33,706 bases of DNA from Lachnospiraceae bacterium (lineage in GTDB: Bacteria; Bacillota; Clostridia; Lachnospirales; Lachnospiraceae). The notes below the pieces were generated by a model. It did not search any database and had not been told where the DNA came from. It worked only from the letters and a program-made list of their open reading frames with translations. Below, piece after piece: positions 26,301 through 33,706 of the stretch; position 1 is the stretch's first letter, and each line of letters opens with the position of its first letter. The position numbers and the translations under genes were made by a program. Location: assembly GCA_017449075.1 (NCBI GenBank), contig JAFSKG010000040.1, positions 1-33,706 on the forward strand, given 5' to 3'.

Positions 26301-29300
26301 ATACTCATTGGTGCTGTAATAGGAATTAAATCTTTACTATTACCAATCTTAGTTGCAGTACTTGCATCTGGCCCATCATACCAACCTTCCACTCTCCATC
26401 CTGGTTCAGTCTTGTTTGTCATCGTTGGAAGCTCCATTGGCATAGATGGAGTAGCAAGTTCATATTCAAATTTCGTATCACTTGTAGAACTAATATAGAA
26501 TGTTAATGTTATTCCCCACCTTGCATATAATTGCTTTGTATCACCTTGCATATTACTTAAATCTGTTGTTCCATCATAAGCTGTGCCAGTGCATTCTTCA
26601 TTTTCATACCAACCAATGAATCTATATCCCTGTTTAACATTTGTAGGTGAAGGCAAAGTTGCATTTGTGCCATAGGCTTTAGTCAAATCATTTATGTTGT
26701 CTGCGACATTTGCATCTTCCGCATTTAAATTGAATCTTAGTGTGTAAGTATTTGCAGTCCACTTCGCATAAATAGTATATGTACTTGTGCCTTCTACATA
26801 AATATCATCATTTGCCTTGTTATATTCAGTATTAAATGTAGTATTATCTCTAAACCATCCATCAAATCTGCAACCTGTCTTAGTAGGTGCTGCTAAATCA
26901 GAAGTGATTGGTGTGGCAAATGTTTTTTCAAATGATGTATCGCCTGTTATATTTCCACCATTTGCATTGTAATTAATAGTGTATGTCTTTGCAGTCCACT
27001 TCGCATAGATATAATAAGGCGAAGTTTTACCTTCTTCATATATATTATCATTGGCTTTGCTATACTCATTGTCAAATGTTGTGTCGTCAGTAAACCATCC
27101 ATCAAATCTGTAACCTGTCTTAGTAGGTGCTGCTAAATCAGATGTGATTGGTGTGTCAAATGTTTTTTCAAATGATGTATCTCCAGTTATTGTTCCACCA
27201 TTTGCATTGTAATTAATTGTGTATGTCTTTGGATTCCACTTCGCGTAAATATAATATGGAGTAGTTTGACCTTCTACATATATATTATCTGTTGATTTGT
27301 CATATGCTGTTGTTAACGCACTTGTAGTATACCAACCGCCAAATGTGTATCCTGTCCTTGTTGGTACTACTAAGTCATCTGTGATTGCTGTATCATAAGT
27401 TTTCTCAAATGATGCTGGGCTTACACTTGCCCCTGTGCCTGCATTATAATTAATTGTGTATGTCTTTGGAGTCCACTTAGCATAAAGTGTTGTAGGAGCA
27501 CTTGTTGTGAAACTTTCTCCTGCTGCACCTATACGATTACTAGCAGAAAAATCTGTTGCATTATTATACCAACCATCGAATGTATAACCTGTTGCTGTTA
27601 TTGTAGGAAGACTTACGGTTGTTGACCCTACTATTTCTACAGAATCAGGTGCAGTGCCGTGCCCATTTGCATTATAAACTAAAGCTGTCTTCCACTTTGC
27701 ATATACAGTCTCTGTAGCACCATGCTCATTTGTTAAATCATCACCATTCCACTTATTATTAAACTCTGGTTCTTTATACCAACCTAAAAACTCATAACCT
27801 GCGGCAATATTTGCAGGTATTGGCAAATCACTTGATGAAATATTTACCCCATAAGATTTTGTTATTGGATTAACTACATCTGCAGTAACTCCTCTTAAAT
27901 CAAATTGCACTGTATACTTATTTGGTTCCCAGCTTGGAACTAAATCTATTTCGTCACCCTTATCAGTAGTTAAATCGGTATCTCCAAAATATCTTTCATA
28001 CGGATTGCCATCAAAATCCACAGTCCACCAGCCAGCGAATTGATGATTTGGCTTTGATGGGGTTGCAAGCATTATAGGAACGCCATAAGTTTTAGTTACT
28101 GGATTTACTACTCCATCTGGTAATTTTTCTCCCAGTCCGGCAAGTAAATAATAATTAATTGTATAAGTAATAGGCTTCCACTTTGCATAATAAGTCTTGT
28201 CGCCTTCTAAAGAGTTCCTAGATATTACTGAAATCCTTTCTCCTGAAAAATCAGGATACTCATACCAACCTTCGAAACTATTACCTTCTTTTTTAATACG
28301 AGTTACTCCATTATTAGGCATATAGAATGATTCATTAAATATTCTATCCGCTGGATTTACAAAACCGTCAACCCAAGTTCCACCATTTTCTACAAAATGG
28401 ACTTTATATCTACCTACCTCCCACATCGCTTTCATAGTGTGGCTAGTGTAGTATGTATTAGCATAACCCATTGCAGAAAATCTACGCCCAGAAGGAATTT
28501 CACTCATTTCACCAAGATTACCTCCACCTACTTCATAACGCCAAGTTCTCAATGTATGTCCATATTTATACACATTACTTGGAGTCGGTAGTAAAAATGT
28601 CTCATTAAACATTTTATAATCTCTTGGTGTAAATCCATCTACCCATGACCCGCCATCTAAATCATAGCTAATCTTCTCTTTTGCCTCTCCCTTTATTGGA
28701 TAAAGATTAATTATTTTTCTTTCATCACTCACTGATATAGTCGTTATAGTTTCACCAGTTTCAACATCCTTCCATGCTACTACTTCTGTTCCAGTATAAT
28801 CATATTGTGGATTATTATTTGCCCACACAGGGTCTGTGGCATTAGGAAGAATATATTCTTCTCCATATCTTCTTTTTCTTGTTTCTTTTGGGTTAAAATG
28901 GATTGTCCAATTGTATTCAGTTTCATAGAAGGCCACTTCATACTCATTTCCTATCCAAGTAGCTTCAAAAGTTATGTCATCTTCCACAATAAAACTATTA
29001 AAATCAACTGCTGTATTTGTTCCTTTTATAACCCATTTGTCAAATGTATAATGTGCTCTTGTAGGTGCTGATGGTGTTGCCATTTTATTACCTAATGGTA
29101 TAGATACAGTTCTAGTATCTCCTCCATCATAACCACTCTCAAGCGTTACAGTTTTCTTTTCACCTGGTTCAAGTATATTTAAATCTAATGTACAAGACTT
29201 TCCAAGGAAAGTTATTGTCACTTGATTATCACCCTCTGTCATTATATGGTCTTTCTCAATGCTTGTGTCAATATGATCTTCATTTCCGTCATAAGTTATA

Positions 29301-32300
29301 GTCTTGTAATAAGCTTGATCTTTAAGTTCCCCATCCGAATTATAAGTATAGTTTGTTACTTTTATAACAAGACCTGTAGGATCGAATCTATCTTCACCTT
29401 TTACATAGTCTAGTTTAAGAGGTGCATTCACTACTTCTATACTATCCGCTTCACCAAATTCAGAGAATACATAAAAATATCTTCTTGAACCATGACTATA
29501 ATTCATGCCATAAACTCTTAAATATTTACCTCTGTAATATGCATCAAAATAATTATCATTATCTTTATGATTTACTAAATTTTCATCCGACATTGTGACA
29601 TTTCTAAGTCCTTTGTAGCCTTTATCTCCACAAGTATCTTCATCCATACCATGTTTGTATAGAGCAATGTCGTTGATAGATTTATCCAAATCTAGTGTAG
29701 AGCCTGTAGCAACCCAATATGATATGAGCACCGGATGATCTTTAAAGAAATTTTTTGGGGTTTCGAAATCTTCCCAATCAGTTGCATCTCCTATGAAACT
29801 AGTGTTATATGCCAATGCAGGTTTGTCAAGTGGCAAATAATTTGCTCTATCATTTATATCAGCTATATCAATTTCATATGCATCCGTTGTATTACCATCA
29901 AACATTACAACATTATTATCATAAGACAAATCTCCAGTATATAAAACTGAGACAAACGACCTATCTCTAACTTTATCATCCTTTGTCAAGTAGTTGGTCT
30001 TTGCAGAGAAATCAGCTTTATTTAAATCACTATACGTAACCTCTGTAGTTGTATCATCTCTAAAATATAATTTAACTTTTAGACCTGTCAAATCAATAGT
30101 GTCACCAACATTATAATTTCTTCTTGTAGGTGCAGCTAAGCCTTCGATTTTTCTAATTCTCTTCTTATCCCAACTAGCTTTAAGTGTTCTATTTTTTCCA
30201 TCTCTTATATGGAAAGCTGTATTAAAGTCAAACTCTACATTTTCACCAACCTTTACATCATACCAATGATGGAAAATGTATCCTGCTGCAACTGGGTCAT
30301 CAGGCTTTTCAACTTTTTGATGATTCTCAACAAGTCTTGTAAAGTTTTCTCCTTTACCACCTAAGTCAAAAGTTACTGTCACATAACCACTTATAGTAAA
30401 ATAACCTTGTGAACCTTCTACATCTATCCTTGCATAAGTTTTATCTTTTGGATTTGTTGCGCTATACTCTGTACCATTACCACCTACAATTTTAAGACAG
30501 CCCTCAAACATATTGTCGCTTGAAGTTACAGAATTTGTAATAAATGTAGATGATGCATATATAGTTTGTAAGTTTTCACAGTCCCAAAATAATCCTTCCA
30601 TATTAGTTACATTTTGAGTATTAAAACTACTTATGTCAAGCGCCTCTATATTTTTAACACCATAGAACATAAATCCTATATCAGTTGCATTTTCTAATGT
30701 GAAACCTTCAAGATTTATATGTCTAAGATTTCTTGGATACATTTCATTATATCCGCAGAACATAGAGTTTGCATTTTGAAGCGAGCTTGTATCAAATGTG
30801 CTAAGGTCTATACTCTCGAGCATACCACACATAGCAAACATTCCTTGCATATTGACTACATTGCGTGTATCAAAGCTAGCCACATTTACAGTTGCTATTG
30901 CAACCGAATCAAACATATTTGACATGTCTACTACTTTACTTGTATCAAAACTTGTCACATCAATAGTTAAACTTCTTGGATTGTCAATCATCTTGCTGTC
31001 TTCTCCTTCATTTGTAAACATAAGATTCCATCCAAGACCAGAGAACATATGGTTCATGTTTGTAGAATTGCTCGTATCAAGATACTCAAGACCGCTTATC
31101 TCTTCGCAATTTTTAAATGCATTATCTAGGTCATACCCATAGACTCCCTTGCTCGAAAACATATATGAACTATCTTCTGGCAAATATATATTTCCATTAT
31201 TTGGTGCATAAATGTAAACTTCTGTTCCTTTGATATAACCTTTTAATCCATCACTTCCTGTTATTTCCCATTCATAGTCAAAATCAGTTGGTGCTGAATC
31301 AGGATAAACTTGTATTTTGATTTTAGTAATTTGGCTTTTAGACGCAGTTGTATTATCAAACCAAGTATATGGCAAATGATAAACTACTTCTTCCCACTTA
31401 GCTTTAAGTGTAACATTATCAACAACTTCTATCTCATCTTCGTCATCATATTCATTGCCATCACCATCCACCCAGCCAATAAATTTACAACCTTTCTTAG
31501 TAAAAGTATTTTTTGGCAATTTAACAATTTCACCTGGTGTTGCTATTATGCTTTCCATAAAACCTTCACCGCCATTAGAATCAAAAGATACTAATCCAGT
31601 TTCATTAGTAAGCGCTCTAATTCTAAAGTTGCTGCCATAAAGCATTCCATCTCTTCTAAAAGTTCCATCTCTATTCAAGTCTATCCATTCACCTGTACTA
31701 TTATCCTTATATAAACTTTGTCCAAGTGCAATTTCATTCATACTTGGTCTATCAATAGTTTCTGATCCATAATCTACAGATTCATCTACAAGCAATTTAA
31801 CGTCGTCTGGCAAACTTAAAACTATAGAGAAATATGTATCCTTCTTTAAACTTATACTGCTATTGAGCGGGATGGTAAATATTCCCTGCCCAGCATGAGT
31901 CATATTTTGCGTAAGTCTAAGTTCACCATCAGCTGGGTTTTTCATAGCTATATCGCTAGTATATATTTTTATCTTACCACCATTTATTGGTGAATAATGA
32001 GCAATATTAACTGCATCTAATTTTTGATTTGCTTCACCTGTTACCTTAAAAATATTTCCAACTTCAGTTGTATTTAAGTGACCTATACTATCTAAATATC
32101 CTGCTGAAGCTGTTGTGTCATAATGATAATTATATTTATAAGTGTCAGCCTCAACTACATCTATAGCATATATGTTATTATCTATAGACAAGTCATAGTA
32201 TGATAACCAAAAATATCCTTCTTTTGCTGTTTTATATGGTGAAATTGAGTTTTCATCTCCCCAGCTATTTCTGATAAGCCATGCACCAGGACCTTCTGGG

Positions 32301-33331
32301 ATCTCATTCTCATGTATATTAGTATTGTAATATGAAAAGTTTTCTGCAGGTATATTGTCATTCCAACCAACTATAATTACCCCGTGGTTTGAATTATTTT
32401 TCACTTTTTCTCCATTCACCAATCTTCTTGGCGACAAATAATGCCACTCACCATTTACTTCTTTACTAGCAAGCTTTTCTTGTCCTGCATGATAACTTAT
32501 GCCGACTGCACCATGTTCCATAATAGCTCTTTTGACACCTTCTCTATCTGATTTAGGTATTATGTGAACATTGTTCATTTCAAATGCATTTTCATTAAAT
32601 GCATACTTATCTTTTTCAGGTGGAAGTCCGTTCTCAACCATACTACTCATTAATGAATAAGGGACATTGGACTCCCTTGTTGCTCCCATATAGGTTGAAC
32701 CGACAAATGCTGCATGCAAAAAGTTTCCACCAGCATTGCCAAATGATGGCACTGCATAACCACGTTTTATATAATAGTCAGGGTCTATATCATTATAATC
32801 TCTTAATTCAACGCCCGGTTTATCTATATTTTCTGAATTTGTAACATTTTTTAAACCTTTAAGCACATAATATGAAAATGCAGCTTCACTCAAGTCAGAT
32901 TTTTCATTGTAATCCGCTACCGAACTTGCAATTAATAAATTCTTTTTACGAAGCGATATTTCCATCAAGCCTATTGTGGCAAATGCCCAACAAGTTCCAT
33001 ATGGATTTTGATTTCTTATTGGAGGGACTATTGAGACACCAAAATCATTTGTTATTTCACGAGAATCATAACGATCTGGTAGTTCATTTGACCCAAATAA
33101 TTTCTCAAATGGATCAGCAAATCTATTATTCTTTTTAAACTCTACAGGTGGAATATCGAGCGGAATATATCCAAAGAAAGGTTCTGTTTCTTCTTCTACT
33201 TCTACTTCTACATCACTTGAAGTTGCTATATCAATTTCTAACTTTCCTACAAGTAAATCTAAATTGCTTTCAGTGGCAACTATTTCAAAATCTATAATTT
33301 CATCCGTGATAATATCATCAGCTTCTGACAT
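23384..33331 (-). CDS. Giant papain-like surface protease with InlB-type repeats (5' end lost)
   Basis: 3,315 residues from the ATG at 33331, but the frame is open up to 33604 without any ATG, GTG or TTG, and no ribosome site precedes 33331; the native start and signal peptide are missing. Order: acidic linker; C1A papain-like peptidase with Gln108, Cys114 (GTCWAFA), His316 (SNHGV) and Asn355 (RNSWGDE), all present; a lectin-like beta domain (about 385-560); one Flg_new unit; BspA-type DUF285 repeats (FDTSKVVDMSNMF); two Ig-like (Big_3-type) segments; about 20 more InlB/Flg_new repeats (GYTFDGWY to IYAKWT); 25 glycines; and C-terminal cell-wall-binding repeats (GWKKIQNDWYYFQEDGSM). By family it would be a wall-bound protease/adhesin. 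Without its signal peptide it may not be exported. Confidence 0.9.
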   Translation of the reverse strand: MSEADDIITDEIIDFEIVATESNLDLLVGKLEIDIATSSDVEVEVEEETEPFFGYIPLDIPPVEFKKNNRFADPFEKLFGSNELPDRYDSREITNDFGVSIVPPIRNQNPYGTCWAFATIGLMEISLRKKNLLIASSVADYNEKSDLSEAAFSYYVLKGLKNVTNSENIDKPGVELRDYNDIDPDYYIKRGYAVPSFGNAGGNFLHAAFVGSTYMGATRESNVPYSLMSSMVENGLPPEKDKYAFNENAFEMNNVHIIPKSDREGVKRAIMEHGAVGISYHAGQEKLASKEVNGEWHYLSPRRLVNGEKVKNNSNHGVIIVGWNDNIPAENFSYYNTNIHENEIPEGPGAWLIRNSWGDENSISPYKTAKEGYFWLSYYDLSIDNNIYAIDVVEADTYKYNYHYDTTASAGYLDSIGHLNTTEVGNIFKVTGEANQKLDAVNIAHYSPINGGKIKIYTSDIAMKNPADGELRLTQNMTHAGQGIFTIPLNSSISLKKDTYFSIVLSLPDDVKLLVDESVDYGSETIDRPSMNEIALGQSLYKDNSTGEWIDLNRDGTFRRDGMLYGSNFRIRALTNETGLVSFDSNGGEGFMESIIATPGEIVKLPKNTFTKKGCKFIGWVDGDGNEYDDEDEIEVVDNVTLKAKWEEVVYHLPYTWFDNTTASKSQITKIKIQVYPDSAPTDFDYEWEITGSDGLKGYIKGTEVYIYAPNNGNIYLPEDSSYMFSSKGVYGYDLDNAFKNCEEISGLEYLDTSNSTNMNHMFSGLGWNLMFTNEGEDSKMIDNPRSLTIDVTSFDTSKVVDMSNMFDSVAIATVNVASFDTRNVVNMQGMFAMCGMLESIDLSTFDTSSLQNANSMFCGYNEMYPRNLRHINLEGFTLENATDIGFMFYGVKNIEALDISSFNTQNVTNMEGLFWDCENLQTIYASSTFITNSVTSSDNMFEGCLKIVGGNGTEYSATNPKDKTYARIDVEGSQGYFTISGYVTVTFDLGGKGENFTRLVENHQKVEKPDDPVAAGYIFHHWYDVKVGENVEFDFNTAFHIRDGKNRTLKASWDKKRIRKIEGLAAPTRRNYNVGDTIDLTGLKVKLYFRDDTTTEVTYSDLNKADFSAKTNYLTKDDKVRDRSFVSVLYTGDLSYDNNVVMFDGNTTDAYEIDIADINDRANYLPLDKPALAYNTSFIGDATDWEDFETPKNFFKDHPVLISYWVATGSTLDLDKSINDIALYKHGMDEDTCGDKGYKGLRNVTMSDENLVNHKDNDNYFDAYYRGKYLRVYGMNYSHGSRRYFYVFSEFGEADSIEVVNAPLKLDYVKGEDRFDPTGLVIKVTNYTYNSDGELKDQAYYKTITYDGNEDHIDTSIEKDHIMTEGDNQVTITFLGKSCTLDLNILEPGEKKTVTLESGYDGGDTRTVSIPLGNKMATPSAPTRAHYTFDKWVIKGTNTAVDFNSFIVEDDITFEATWIGNEYEVAFYETEYNWTIHFNPKETRKRRYGEEYILPNATDPVWANNNPQYDYTGTEVVAWKDVETGETITTISVSDERKIINLYPIKGEAKEKISYDLDGGSWVDGFTPRDYKMFNETFLLPTPSNVYKYGHTLRTWRYEVGGGNLGEMSEIPSGRRFSAMGYANTYYTSHTMKAMWEVGRYKVHFVENGGTWVDGFVNPADRIFNESFYMPNNGVTRIKKEGNSFEGWYEYPDFSGERISVISRNSLEGDKTYYAKWKPITYTINYYLLAGLGEKLPDGVVNPVTKTYGVPIMLATPSKPNHQFAGWWTVDFDGNPYERYFGDTDLTTDKGDEIDLVPSWEPNKYTVQFDLRGVTADVVNPITKSYGVNISSSDLPIPANIAAGYEFLGWYKEPEFNNKWNGDDLTNEHGATETVYAKWKTALVYNANGHGTAPDSVEIVGSTTVSLPTITATGYTFDGWYNNATDFSASNRIGAAGESFTTSAPTTLYAKWTPKTYTINYNAGTGASVSPASFEKTYDTAITDDLVVPTRTGYTFGGWYTTSALTTAYDKSTDNIYVEGQTTPYYIYAKWNPKTYTINYNANGGTITGDTSFEKTFDTPITSDLAAPTKTGYRFDGWFTDDTTFDNEYSKANDNIYEEGKTSPYYIYAKWTAKTYTINYNANGGNITGDTSFEKTFATPITSDLAAPTKTGCRFDGWFRDNTTFNTEYNKANDDIYVEGTSTYTIYAKWTANTYTLRFNLNAEDANVADNINDLTKAYGTNATLPSPTNVKQGYRFIGWYENEECTGTAYDGTTDLSNMQGDTKQLYARWGITLTFYISSTSDTKFEYELATPSMPMELPTMTNKTEPGWRVEGWYDGPDASTATKIGNSKDLIPITAPMSMYAHWVANTYTIKYVLNGGTLGSDSITKTCHTDITLDTPTRVGYTFDKWYKDSNLYYPYTGTIDLSYEQDDEKEIYAKWVAKNYTIKYNLNDGTLTGTTTFTKTFDTPYSESLTTPTKTGYTFGGWYTDNGTFNIPYNQSNDDIYVEGTILYDIYAKWTAKTYTINYNANGGTITGDTSFVKTYDTAYADDLVAPTKVGYTFAGWYTTSALSTAYDKTTDGIYVEGTKTYTIYAKWNANQYTVDYNLVGVGATKPSPITKTYSTALVASELQSPTHIPAGYEFLGWFKSYDSTTSTYGAKWEGKDDLTNENGATVYVYAKWKRAVVFNVQYNGTNINASQPASIEITSATTITLPSTSATGYTFGGWYREEGLTNHVGMSGTSGIAVDGPTTFYAKWTANVYTINYNTVLSGVTISENNTSKTYGVNKTLATPTKDGYDFAGWFRNYNASNKTYSNPYDGTSDIISTNDGSTTIYAKWTAHTYTIKYNVNGVGTAPADKVKTYDTAITLTNPTNIPTGYTFDGWYSNADLNDTNKYTGNTDLTTSNAVEVNVYARWKARITYNANGHGTIPEPTYIDVILGQTTELKSLTNVPGFTFDNNWYEEAGCTTRAGAAGSNYTVNGPKTLYAKWNGIRYTLSLNDNGATEGTAPANYPNYYVSGEGVALPMDLKKEGVPIVGWYENYDATTGVYSGAVYTSSIGKDIYGDKILYARYGKPLTVTFSANGGKGTMAQQTMYEGAPTKINKNAFTRDKYYFTGWQASNGSTYNDEQVITITTNISLKAMWEKESSGGGGGGGGGGGGGGGGGGGGGGGGGALPKGDPAPTTTENASTKPAVMHAIDSTLTAWTFDIVTNKFKLTINSNGQSTTATNGFFAINSTETKTVNDIPTSVAVQNIYYIDTEGNMVTGWVKTIDGKTYFFENAKTIDEGKMVIGWKKIQNDWYYFQEDGSMLAGGTTPDGYVVAADGKMLATV
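23861..23935 (-). repeat. Poly-glycine (GGN) tract of the giant protease
   Basis: 25 consecutive Gly codons (GGC, GGT, GGA) form a GC-rich island in AT-rich DNA. It separates the repeat stalk from the wall-binding end. A 15-codon tract of the same kind lies at 40-84 in the other surface gene. Confidence 0.95.
26850..27330 (-). repeat. Near-identical tandem 240-bp blocks in the giant gene
   Basis: The stretch near 26872-26940 recurs almost base for base at about 27112-27180, an offset of 240 bp, and covers the segment from PTKTG to SFEKTF. Most other InlB-type repeats in the gene have diverged, so this duplication looks recent. Confidence 0.7.
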
Positions 33332-33565
33332 TTCACTTTCAGTTGCTATGCTTATTTCATTATCAACTATAGCAGCTTCGCTTGATGAATCTGTCTCATC
33401 TTCTACAACTGCTTCACTTGTTGAGTCTGTCTCGCCTTCAACAACTGCTTCACTTGTTGAGTCTGTCTCGCCTTCTATAACAATTTCACTTGTTGAGTTA
33501 GACTCTTCTTCTACAACTGATTCACTTGTTGAATCTGTATCATCTTCTATGACAGTTTCACTTGT
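33332..33565 (-). repeat. Six 36-bp tandem repeats encoding the acidic linker
   Basis: Units of 12 codons encode TSETVIEDDTDS, TSESVVEEESNS, TSEIVIEGETDS, TSEAVVEGETDS, TSEAVVEDETDS and SSEAAIVDNEIS. They lie in frame with the giant protease but upstream of its first ATG. The pattern breaks at the presumed insertion-sequence boundary. Confidence 0.85.
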
Positions 33566-33706
33566 TGTATATAAGTCAATATAATTAGTAATAGTTAGTA
33601 CGAATTATTTTAACTTGCATATCTTTTCTGAAATGGAGTTAAGTAATTAAGAGAAGCATGCTTTCTCTTGTGATTGTAAGTGACATATGCAAAGTTATTT
33701 ATGCCA
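33566..33706 (-). mobile_element. End of an insertion sequence truncating the giant gene
   Basis: The transposase tail ends at 33610, and about 45 bp follow before the 36-bp coding repeats begin. TG at 33566 is a plausible IS terminus because the repeat pattern stops there. The other end lies outside the window, so terminal repeats and target duplication cannot be checked. Confidence 0.65.
33610..33706 (-). CDS. DDE transposase C-terminus, IS3/IS481-like (5' part outside window)
   Basis: The frame from the right edge reads INNFAYVTYNHKRKHASLNY then LTPFQKRYAS and stops at 33612-33610. YNHKRKHASLNYLTP is the typical end of the rve/DDE integrase core in IS3- and IS481-type transposases. Only about 31 residues are visible, so the family is not settled. 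Confidence 0.75.
   Translation of the reverse strand, partial: GINNFAYVTYNHKRKHASLNYLTPFQKRYAS

Noticed and set aside
23950-29000. Regular repeats that might suggest a CRISPR array
   Set aside because: The repeats are in-frame protein modules of about 60-80 codons (GWY to YAKW) in one long open frame, without short repeat-spacer structure or cas genes.

Overview
The window looks like a chromosomal piece of a low-GC, Gram-positive anaerobe of the Clostridia, perhaps Lachnospiraceae-like. The reasons are AT-rich DNA, strong GGAGG ribosome sites, lipoprotein signal peptides, an HrcA/CIRCE heat-shock operon, RNase J plus RNase Y, an ireB-ruvX-DUF1292 cluster, and surface proteins with poly-glycine spacers, InlB-type (Flg_new) repeats and cell-wall-binding repeats. 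The lineage is inferred. Every convincing gene lies on the minus strand, so the text below runs from high to low coordinates.

Right part (33706 to 23384): the tail of a DDE transposase abuts a giant papain-like surface protease of more than 3,300 residues. The protease reading frame runs open into the insertion sequence without a start codon or signal peptide, so its 5' end appears to have been cut off. Next come ireB, ruvX, a DUF1292 gene and RNase J, then a CIRCE-controlled grpE-dnaK operon, two small secreted-protein genes, an AtpZ-like gene, an anti-sigma kinase/antagonist pair and two tRNAs. The RNase Y gene follows with a substrate-binding lipoprotein, and then a complete branched-chain amino acid ABC operon (livJ, livH, livM, livG, livF) that continues into two further lipoprotein genes.

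Left part (3960 to 1): this is the most interesting region. A tyrosine recombinase with all catalytic residues lies next to a perfect 23-bp inverted repeat (2314-2336 and 2612-2634). The repeat encloses about 275 bp with no gene but with promoter-like sequences facing both ways. Just beyond it starts a secreted surface-protein gene that runs off the left edge. The layout is that of a site-specific promoter inversion switch for phase-variable expression of the surface protein. The recombinase gene has its own promoter, a possible 16-residue leader peptide and an intrinsic terminator ahead of its ribosome site, which suggests attenuation.

A second theme is a family of short GC-rich palindromic repeats built on GTAGGGGCG. 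They occupy at least eight intergenic or gene-edge sites. They sit between genes, next to ribosome sites, supply the ruvX stop codon, and occur in frame inside grpE, where they are translated as VGANA-type peptide.
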